NCBI RefSeq assembly: GCF_024752355.1
Contig: NZ_JANTHZ010000013.1
Coordinates: 1 to 64,000, forward strand
Reading direction: 5' to 3'
Length of the DNA: 64,000 bases
From: Ancylobacter mangrovi
Lineage (GTDB): Bacteria; Pseudomonadota; Alphaproteobacteria; Rhizobiales; Xanthobacteraceae
Positions 58,159 to 64,000 of this stretch are shown piece after piece. The translations under genes and the position numbers were made by a program. Numbering within the stretch: position 1 is the first letter of the stretch; each line of letters starts with the position of its first letter. Below the pieces are notes generated by a model, which was not told the DNA's origin, searched no databases, and saw only the letters and a program-made list of their open reading frames with translations.

Positions 58159-58461
58159 TCAGTGCCCGCCGGGGCCGGTGAAGGCGGCCTTCTGCGCCGG
58201 GCTCGCCTCGGCCTGATGGGTGGCCTTCCATTCCTCATAGGGCATGCCGTAGACGATCTCGCGGCTTTCGTCCCTGGTCAGGGGAAGCCCGCGCTCCTGC
58301 GCTGCGTCGAGGTACCAGTTGGACAGGCAGTTGCGGCAGAAGCCGGCGAGGTTCATCAGGTCGATGTTCTGCACGTCGGTGCGCGCGCGCAGATGCGCCA
58401 CGAGGCGGCGGAAGGCGGCGGCCTCCAGCTCGGTGCGGGTCTTCTCGTCGATCTCGGTCAT
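58159..58461 (-). CDS. DUF1244 domain protein
   Basis: 100 residues. NIDLMNLAGFCRNCLSNWYLDAA, TRDESREIVYGMPYEEWK and the C-terminal PAQKAAF are the DUF1244 signature, including two closely spaced cysteines. It is a small cytoplasmic protein of unknown function, conserved in proteobacteria. Same strand as gapR and the N-formylglutamate amidohydrolase gene; a 36-base gap from the latter suggests co-transcription. Confidence 0.9.
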   Translation of the reverse strand: MTEIDEKTRTELEAAAFRRLVAHLRARTDVQNIDLMNLAGFCRNCLSNWYLDAAQERGLPLTRDESREIVYGMPYEEWKATHQAEASPAQKAAFTGPGGH

Positions 58462-58497
58462 GTCGGCCTCCGGGGATCGGGCGCCGAGGGGCGCCGT

Positions 58498-59373
58498 TCA
58501 CGGATAGATAGGCGGTACCGGGCCGGTGCGCGAGCCATAGGCGTGCCGCTCGTGCAGCAGCGGCTCGGCGAGGATGGCCGGCAGCAGCCCGGCGAGGCGG
58601 TCGGCCCAGGCCTGCTGGCCAGCCTCGTCGCCGATCAGGTCCTGCCGGATCTCGATCAGCGTGTGGGCGAGGCCGCGCGAGGTGCCGTGGCGATAGAGGC
58701 AGTCGTTGCGCAGGGCCCCGTCATAGGGTTCGTTGTCGCCGACGATGAGGTCGCCCGGCGCGCGCAGCGCCTCCAGCAGCGGGGCGGTGAAGCGCGGGTC
58801 GGCGTCCCACAGCAGCGCGACATGCCAGGGCCGCGGCACGCCGCGCCAGACCGGGGTGAAGCTGTGGACGGACAGGATCGCCGGAACCGCGCCGGCGGCG
58901 AGGGCGCGCGCGATCTCGGCCTCGATGGCCGCGTGATAGGGGCGGTGGAACAGGGCGAGCCGGCGTTCCACCTCGTCCGCGTCGGCATGGCGGTTGCCGG
59001 GGATGACCGCGCCGTCGGAGAGCCGCATGACGAGGGTCGGATCGTCCTCGCCGCGGTTGGGATCGATCAGCAGCCGCGAGAAATGCGACAGCACGGCCGG
59101 ACAGCCGAGCGTTGCCGCCAGCCGCCGCGTGACGCCGGCGACGCCGATGTCGTAGCCGATGTGCCGCTCCAGCTCGCCGGGCGGCAGGCCGAGCCCCTCA
59201 TAGGCCGCGGGCAGCGCGTTGGAGGCGTGGTCGCAGATCAGCAGCAGGCCGGCCTCGGCGGCGCCGGGGATCACCTCGAAGGCGGGAAAGGAGGACGGGT
59301 CGTCGATCGTTGCCGCCTCGTCACGACCTCCGTCATGATCCTCGGCACGATCTTCCCGGGAAAGGCGACGCAT
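58498..59373 (-). CDS. N-formylglutamate amidohydrolase family protein
   Basis: 291 residues from MRRLSREDRAEDH. LLICDHASNALPAAY (about 44-58), IGYDIGVAGVTRRLA, DPNRGEDDPTLVM, FHRPYHAAIEAEI and SVHSFTPVWRG are HutG-type motifs. The enzyme hydrolyses N-formylglutamate, the last step in one histidine-degradation route, but no other hut genes are nearby and homologues in this context act on unknown substrates. No ribosome site is seen before the chosen ATG, so the start is uncertain. Divergent from the glycerate kinase gene. Confidence 0.86.
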   Translation of the reverse strand: MRRLSREDRAEDHDGGRDEAATIDDPSSFPAFEVIPGAAEAGLLLICDHASNALPAAYEGLGLPPGELERHIGYDIGVAGVTRRLAATLGCPAVLSHFSRLLIDPNRGEDDPTLVMRLSDGAVIPGNRHADADEVERRLALFHRPYHAAIEAEIARALAAGAVPAILSVHSFTPVWRGVPRPWHVALLWDADPRFTAPLLEALRAPGDLIVGDNEPYDGALRNDCLYRHGTSRGLAHTLIEIRQDLIGDEAGQQAWADRLAGLLPAILAEPLLHERHAYGSRTGPVPPIYP

Positions 59374-59569
59374 ATTGGCCCAGTCGCGAACGATAAGATG
59401 ACGCAGGATAGTGACGCAGCCCGCCGGGTGCCATAGGAATACGCGCGTTTCGTGTCGCGCATGGGCCGGATTCGGTGCCGGATTCCGTGCGGCGGCGCAG
59501 AAGGCGAAGGTAGAAGATGCGGCGGCCGAACCGCCGGGACAGCGGCTCGTAACGAGCAGGGTGGAATGA

Positions 59570-60862
59570 ATGAGTGACGTTTCGGCGCGTGCCTTTCTCG
59601 ATCGGCTGTTCACGGCGGCAGTTGCCGCCGCCCATCCTTCGACCTGCCTGCCGCCGGCCCTGCCGCCGCCGCCCGCGAGCGGACGGCTGATCCTGCTGGC
59701 GGCCGGCAAGGCGGCCGGCTCGATGCTGGAGGTCGCCGAGGCGCATTATCTCGACACGCTGGGCCTCGATCCCGCGCGGCTCGCCGGCGTCGGCGTCGCC
59801 CGCCACGGCTATGGCCGCCCGACCCGCCAGCTCGAAATGGTCGAGGCCGGCCATCCGATGCCGGACGCGGCGGGCCTCGGCGCGGCGCAGAAGGCGCTCG
59901 ATCTTGCCGCCTCGGCGACCGCCGACGATTTGGTGCTGGTGCTGCTCTCGGGCGGGGCCTCGGCCAACTGGATCGCGCCGGCTGTCGGCGTCGAGCTGGA
60001 CGACAAGCGCTCGCTGACGCGCGCGCTGCTGCGCTCGGGCGCGAACATCACCGAGATCAACACGGTCCGCAAGCATCTCTCGCGCATCAAGGGCGGTCGC
60101 CTCGCCGCGCTGGCCCAGCCGGCGAAGGTGGTGACGCTCTCCATCTCCGACGTGCCGGGCGACGATCCGGCGGTGATCGGCTCCGGGCCGACCGTCCCGG
60201 ACCCGACGACGCTGGCCGAGGCCCGCGACGTGCTGGCGCGCTACCGCATCGACCCGCCGCCCTCGGTGGCGGTGGCGCTGCGCGACCCGGAAAACGAATC
60301 GCCCAAGCCCGGCGATCCCGCCTTCGCCAACAGCGAGTACCTTCTCGTCGCGCGCCCGGCCGATTCCTTCGTCGCCGCCGAGCGGATCGTGCGCGAGGAG
60401 GGGCTGGAGCCGATCCTGCTCGGCGACAATCTCGAGGGCGAGGCCCGCGAGGTGGCGGCGGCGCAGGCGGCCAAGGCCCGCGAGCTGAAGGCGGCGGGCA
60501 AGAAGGCGGTGCTGCTCTCGGGCGGCGAACTGACCGTGACCATGCGCGGCCAGGGCCGCGGCGGCCCGAACCAGGAATTCGCGCTGGCGCTCGCCGTCGC
60601 GCTGGAAGGGGCGGCCGGCATCTATGCGGTGGCCGGCGACACGGACGGCACCGATGGCGGCGGCGGCGACGCTTCCGACCCCGCCGGCGCCTATGTGATG
60701 CCCGACACGCTCGCGCGGGCGAAGGCGGCCGGTCTCGATCCTGCCGCCTTTCTCGCCAATAACGATTCCACGAGCTTCTTCGAGCCCTTGGAAGACCTTC
60801 TGACGCCAGGGCCGACCTGTACCAACGTCAATGACTTCCGCGCTGTCTTCATCGACGATTGA
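59570..60862 (+). CDS. Glycerate kinase type 2 family protein
   Basis: 430 residues. LILLAAGKAAGSM, VEAGHPMPDAAG, LSGGASANW, INTVRKHLSRIKGGRLA and SDVPGDDPAVIGSGP lie in the N-terminal part. The C-terminal MOFRL segment (LLSGGELTVTMRGQGRGGPNQEFALALA, then DTDGTDG) completes the family. Such enzymes phosphorylate D-glycerate at C2 (older annotations call some hydroxypyruvate reductase TtuD). It joins serine-cycle or photorespiratory carbon to glycolysis. The 3' end overlaps the DUF1036 gene by 32 bases. Confidence 0.91.
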   Translation: MSDVSARAFLDRLFTAAVAAAHPSTCLPPALPPPPASGRLILLAAGKAAGSMLEVAEAHYLDTLGLDPARLAGVGVARHGYGRPTRQLEMVEAGHPMPDAAGLGAAQKALDLAASATADDLVLVLLSGGASANWIAPAVGVELDDKRSLTRALLRSGANITEINTVRKHLSRIKGGRLAALAQPAKVVTLSISDVPGDDPAVIGSGPTVPDPTTLAEARDVLARYRIDPPPSVAVALRDPENESPKPGDPAFANSEYLLVARPADSFVAAERIVREEGLEPILLGDNLEGEAREVAAAQAAKARELKAAGKKAVLLSGGELTVTMRGQGRGGPNQEFALALAVALEGAAGIYAVAGDTDGTDGGGGDASDPAGAYVMPDTLARAKAAGLDPAAFLANNDSTSFFEPLEDLLTPGPTCTNVNDFRAVFIDD

Positions 60863-61400
60863 GATCGCACCTGCCCGCCGGGGCGGGCGCCGGGCCGCGT
60901 CGCGCCGGTTGAGCGCGCGCGCGACGTGGCGCGCGCTGATCCCGGCGCTGGCGGCGGCGTCGATCTTCGCCGCGACGACACCCGCCGCCGCCGATTTCCG
61001 CCTGTGCAACCAGTCGGCGAGCCGGGTGGGCATCGCGCTCGGCTACAAGGACGGCGACGTCTGGGCCACCGAGGGCTGGTGGAACATCGGCGCCAAGAGC
61101 TGCGAGACGCTGCTGCGCGGGGACCTCGTCGCCCGCTTCTACTACGTCTACGCGATCGATTACGACCTCGGCGGCGAGTGGTCGGGCAAGGCCTTCATGT
61201 GCACGCGGGAGAAGGAATTCACCATTCGCGGCATCCAGGACTGCCTCGCCCGCGGCTTCGACCGCACCGGCTTCTTCGAGGTCGACACGCACGAGCAGAA
61301 GAGCTGGACGGTGCAGCTCACCGAGCCGAAGAACAAGCATCCCGACCAGACCGCCGGCGCCAACATCGACGCCCCGCCGCTGCCGCCGCCCAAGCCCTGA
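60831..61400 (+). CDS. DUF1036 secreted protein
   Basis: 189 residues with a basic leader and hydrophobic signal (cleavage near TPAAADF, residue 55). FRLCNQSASRVGIALGYKDGDVWATEGWWNIGAKSCETLL (about 56-95) and the paired cysteines, ending TEPKNKHPDQ, are typical of DUF1036, a periplasmic family without known function. The start overlaps the end of the glycerate kinase gene; its ribosome site is weak and a later start near 60909 would shorten the leader. Confidence 0.82.
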   Translation: MTSALSSSTIEIAPARRGGRRAASRRLSARATWRALIPALAAASIFAATTPAAADFRLCNQSASRVGIALGYKDGDVWATEGWWNIGAKSCETLLRGDLVARFYYVYAIDYDLGGEWSGKAFMCTREKEFTIRGIQDCLARGFDRTGFFEVDTHEQKSWTVQLTEPKNKHPDQTAGANIDAPPLPPPKP

Positions 61401-61584
61401 CGGGCGCGGCCTGACCGGCGCCGGCCTGCGCAGTGGCTTTAGCAATTGCCCCGCGCGACCTTGGCAGACTTCTGCGCTGATCGACCGCTCCGAAACACGG
61501 CGGGCGTTCATACGCCGGACGGGCAAGCCGCCGAACGACCCACGAAAATCCGGCCGAACCGATTCGCCGTTTACCGGAGCAAAT

Positions 61585-61624
61585 CCCGCGACGCTTCGGG
61601 CCTCTGCCCGGGCGGCGTCGCGGG
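61585..61624. terminator. Bidirectional-looking hairpin between DUF1036 and degP
   Basis: CCCGCGACG (61585-61593) pairs with CGTCGCGGG (61616-61624), and a smaller CGGGC/GCCCG stem forms inside. Read on the minus strand it is followed by ATTTGC. The two flanking genes converge here, so this may end both transcripts. Confidence 0.55.
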
Positions 61625-61637
61625 CGAAGGCGGCGCG

Positions 61638-63215
61638 CTAGTCGATCGGCAGCGCGGTGAAGCGCACCTGGCCCTCGGCGTCGCTGATCATCAGCAGGGC
61701 CGAGCGGCGACCGTCCGCCTTGAGCTCGGCGATACGCTTGGAGATGTCCTCCGGCGTCTCGGTGGCTTCCTGGTTGACCTCGACGATCAGGTTGCCGGCG
61801 ACCAGACCGCGATCGGCGGCCGGCGTGTTGGGCTCGACCGAGACGATGACCACGCCCTTCAGCTCGTCCTTGATCTTGAACTTGGTGCGCAGCTCCGGGG
61901 TCAGCTCGCTCACTTCGAGGCCGAGCATCTTGGTGGTCTCGGCGGGGGTCGTGTCGGGCTGCTCCTTCGGGGTCTCGTCGGTGGCTTCGGTGTCGTCGCC
62001 CTCGTCAAGGCGGCCGACGACGAGCTTCAGCGTCTCCTCCTTGCCGCGGCGGACGACGACCACGTCGACCTCCTTGTCGACCGGCGTGTCGGCCACGATG
62101 ATCGGCAGCGAGCGCATGTCCTTCACCTCGTGGCCGTCGAAGGCGACGATCACGTCGCCGGCCTTGATGCCGCCCTTGGCGGCCGGGCCGTCATCGGTGA
62201 CCGAGCCGACCAGCGCGCCGTGCGGCTTGTCGAGCGACAGGCTCTCGGCGATGTCCGGCGTCACCTGCTGGATGCGCACGCCGATCCAGCCGCGCCGCGT
62301 CTCGCCGAACTCCTTGAGCTGGGCGATGACCGGCGTCGCGGTGTTGGAGGGCACGGCGAAGCCGATGCCGATGGAGCCGCCCGAGGGCGAGATGATGGCA
62401 GTGTTGATGCCGATCACGTCGCCGTCCATGTTGAACAGCGGGCCGCCCGAATTGCCCCGGTTGATGGCGGCGTCGGTCTGCAGGAAGTTGTCGTAGGGGC
62501 CGGAGTTGATGTCGCGGTTACGGGCGGAGATGACGCCCACGGTGAGCGTGCCGCCGAGCCCGAACGGGTTGCCGATCGCCATCACCCAGTCGCCGACGCG
62601 CAGCGAATCCGAATCGCCGAACTTTACTGATTTGAGCGTCTTGCCGGGCTCGGGCGTCACCTTGAGCAGGGCGAGGTCGATCTTGGTGTCGCGCCCGACC
62701 AGTTCCGCCTTCAGCTTCGAGCCGTCGGCGAAGTTGGCGTAGATCTCGTCGGCGTCGGCGATGACGTGGTTGTTGGTGACGATGAGGCCGGACGGGTCGA
62801 TGACGAAGCCCGAGCCGAGCGAGGAGACGCGGCGCGGCGTCTGGTCCTCGCCCTGCTGCTGCCGGCGCTTGAAGAATTCCTCGAAGAATTCCTCGAAGGG
62901 CGAGCCGGGCGGCAGCTCGGGCGTGGGCACGCCGCGCGAGGGCGCGACCGTCTGCGAGGTCGAGATGTTGACGACGGCGTCCATCACCCGCTCGGCCGTG
63001 TCGGCGACCGTGTCCGGCCCCTTGGTCGACGCGGCATGGCCGGCGACCGGCATCAGGGCGAAGGCGCCCGCCGCCAGAGTGGCGGCGAGGAGGAGGGCGC
63101 CGGCGCGGCGCGGCAGGGAAAGAGGCACTGCCCGGGCGAACGCCTGCAGCGGTGCGAGGGGCGAAGCTTCGGCGTCCCGCTCGCGCCGCCCGAGACCGTG
63201 AACCCGCTTCGTCAT
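61638..63215 (-). CDS. degP: Periplasmic serine protease DegP/HtrA (Do family)
   Basis: 525 residues, ATG with GGAGG upstream. A signal sequence (about 35-61), a trypsin-like domain with His150 (TNNHVI), Asp180 (KIDLALL) and Ser256 (GNSGGPL), and two PDZ domains (about 308-395 and 430-515). The LA-loop region EEFFEEFFKRRQQQ is typical. DegP degrades misfolded envelope proteins. It follows hflC and DUF2065 in the usual proteobacterial order, but a 204-base gap suggests its own promoter. Confidence 0.95.
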   Translation of the reverse strand: MTKRVHGLGRRERDAEASPLAPLQAFARAVPLSLPRRAGALLLAATLAAGAFALMPVAGHAASTKGPDTVADTAERVMDAVVNISTSQTVAPSRGVPTPELPPGSPFEEFFEEFFKRRQQQGEDQTPRRVSSLGSGFVIDPSGLIVTNNHVIADADEIYANFADGSKLKAELVGRDTKIDLALLKVTPEPGKTLKSVKFGDSDSLRVGDWVMAIGNPFGLGGTLTVGVISARNRDINSGPYDNFLQTDAAINRGNSGGPLFNMDGDVIGINTAIISPSGGSIGIGFAVPSNTATPVIAQLKEFGETRRGWIGVRIQQVTPDIAESLSLDKPHGALVGSVTDDGPAAKGGIKAGDVIVAFDGHEVKDMRSLPIIVADTPVDKEVDVVVVRRGKEETLKLVVGRLDEGDDTEATDETPKEQPDTTPAETTKMLGLEVSELTPELRTKFKIKDELKGVVIVSVEPNTPAADRGLVAGNLIVEVNQEATETPEDISKRIAELKADGRRSALLMISDAEGQVRFTALPID

Positions 63216-63419
63216 GCTGCCTCCTTCGCGCCGTCGCGCCGTGCCCGGCGGGCCGCCCGGTTGGCCGGGATGTGCACCACCTCAGCGGGAGACGCTTAAC
63301 CGGGACGCGGTCCGATGCAAGCCAAAACCACGCGAGGCAGACGCGACGTCAGGCCGCCGCGAAGGGCCGGCCGCGGTTCGCCCTCGCGCGCCTTCGCACC
63401 GAGGCCGTGACGGGCGTCG

Positions 63420-63605
63420 TCAGCCGCGGATCAGCCAGACGATGAGCAGTCCGATGACGGCGCCGGCCAGCCCCGTAATGCGCAAGGGCATGTCGGGAAG
63501 CTGGTCGATCGCCTCCATGGCGCGACGCACGGCACTGGGTGCCGCCGCCAGCATCAGTCCCTCGATCACCAGCACGAGGCCGAGCGCGACGACGAGATCG
63601 GCCAT
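63420..63605 (-). CDS. DUF2065 family protein (YjeT-like)
   Basis: 61 residues: two hydrophobic segments (about 3-22 and 42-58) with LVLVIEGLMLAAAPSAVRRAMEAIDQLPD between them. This is the short inner-membrane DUF2065 family, usually found directly downstream of hflC, as here (10 bases after it). Function unknown; genomic linkage to hflKC suggests a role in that protease-regulating complex. Confidence 0.9.
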   Translation of the reverse strand: MADLVVALGLVLVIEGLMLAAAPSAVRRAMEAIDQLPDMPLRITGLAGAVIGLLIVWLIRG

Positions 63606-63615
63606 GGCCCGCGCG

Positions 63616-64000
63616 TCAGTTCGCGGGGGCGGGGCTGGGCTGCGAGCCCGTCTCCGGGGCCGGCGTGGCGGCCGGTCCGGAAGCGGGTGCCGGTGCGGCG
63701 GAAGCGCTGGGCGCCGACGGCGCCCCGGTGCCCGCAGGGACCGGGTTGTTGAAGAAACGGAAGAAATCCGAATCGGGCGCCAGCAGCATCCGGGTGTCGC
63801 CGGACTTCATCGAGGCTTCGTAGGCCTGCATCGAGCGATAGAAGTCGAAGAAGTCCTTATCCTTGCTGTAGGCCTGCGCGAAGATCTCGTTGCGCTGGGC
63901 CTCGCCTTCGCCGCGCAGCTTGTCGGCGGTGGCGTTGGCCTCGGCGACGATGACGGTAGAATCGCGATCGGAGCGGGCGCGAATGGCCTGCGACGCCTCG
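63616..64000 (-). CDS. hflC: Protease modulator HflC, C-terminal part
   Basis: Partial, cut by the window's right edge; about 128 residues. EASQAIRARSDRDSTVIVAEANATADKLRGEGEAQRNEIFAQAYSKDKDFF and FYRSMQAYEASM are the SPFH-family HflC C-terminus. Then a 45-residue Ala/Pro/Ser-rich tail. HflC with HflK forms a membrane complex that modulates FtsH protease. The upstream hflK is presumably beyond the edge. Confidence 0.92.
   Translation of the reverse strand, partial: EASQAIRARSDRDSTVIVAEANATADKLRGEGEAQRNEIFAQAYSKDKDFFDFYRSMQAYEASMKSGDTRMLLAPDSDFFRFFNNPVPAGTGAPSAPSASAAPAPASGPAATPAPETGSQPSPAPAN

Overview
The window is a GC-rich (roughly 70% by eye), densely coded chromosomal segment from an alphaproteobacterium, most likely a member of the Hyphomicrobiales (Rhizobiales). 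The evidence is the gene content: an FtsZ with a long linker, a GapR/DUF2312 nucleoid protein, DUF1244, DUF1036 and DUF882 proteins, a class A RNase P RNA with a GC-rich P1 helix, and an SOS box of the GAAC-N7-GAAC type. The genus cannot be fixed from sequence alone. There are no tRNA or rRNA genes, insertion sequences, prophage genes or CRISPR arrays that I can recognise.

Region 1 (1-5800) holds the end of pntB with a strong terminator, an extensin-like lipoprotein, an atypical dapB, a choloylglycine-hydrolase-type amidase, the RNase P RNA gene rnpB, a lytic transglycosylase and an AmpD-like amidase.

Region 2 (5900-29200) is the division and cell wall (dcw) cluster: mraZ-rsmH-ftsL-ftsI-murE-murF-mraY, murD, ftsW-murG-murC-murB-ddl-ftsQ-ftsA-ftsZ, then lpxC and bamD (to 30330). 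Many genes overlap or nearly touch (mraZ/rsmH, murC/murB, ddl/ftsQ, ftsQ/ftsA), which indicates coupled expression. Three 10-bp-spaced TGGG boxes upstream of mraZ look like the MraZ autoregulatory operator. The cluster has two unusual insertions: a reverse-strand MBL-fold hydrolase between mraY and murD, and a PAS-GGDEF diguanylate cyclase between murD and ftsW. Together they split the cluster into transcriptional blocks.

Region 3 (30400-34400) holds recN, preceded by a LexA box, and ligA (DNA repair and replication).

Region 4 (34500-53050) is mixed housekeeping: DUF3309 peptide, Xaa-Pro aminopeptidase, LysE exporter, solute-binding protein, UvrD helicase, prmA, thioesterase, FAD-linked oxidase, a giant AsmA-family protein, serB, miaA, msrQ and purE-purK.

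Region 5 (53400-64000) contains two further peptidoglycan proteins (an L,D-transpeptidase and a DUF882 protein), gapR, DUF1244, an N-formylglutamate amidohydrolase, a glycerate kinase, DUF1036, and a hflC-DUF2065-degP membrane protein quality-control cluster that runs off the right edge.

The theme is envelope growth and division. Lipid II synthesis, septal synthesis, wall hydrolysis and crosslinking, LPS commitment (lpxC), outer-membrane assembly (bamD) and envelope proteolysis (degP, hflC) lie within 64 kb. I see no clearly unknown multi-gene system. The most promising leads are the signalling gene inside dcw, the inverted hydrolase inside dcw, the DapB variant without the catalytic histidine motif, and the AT-rich patch inside ddl that may hold an internal ftsQAZ promoter.
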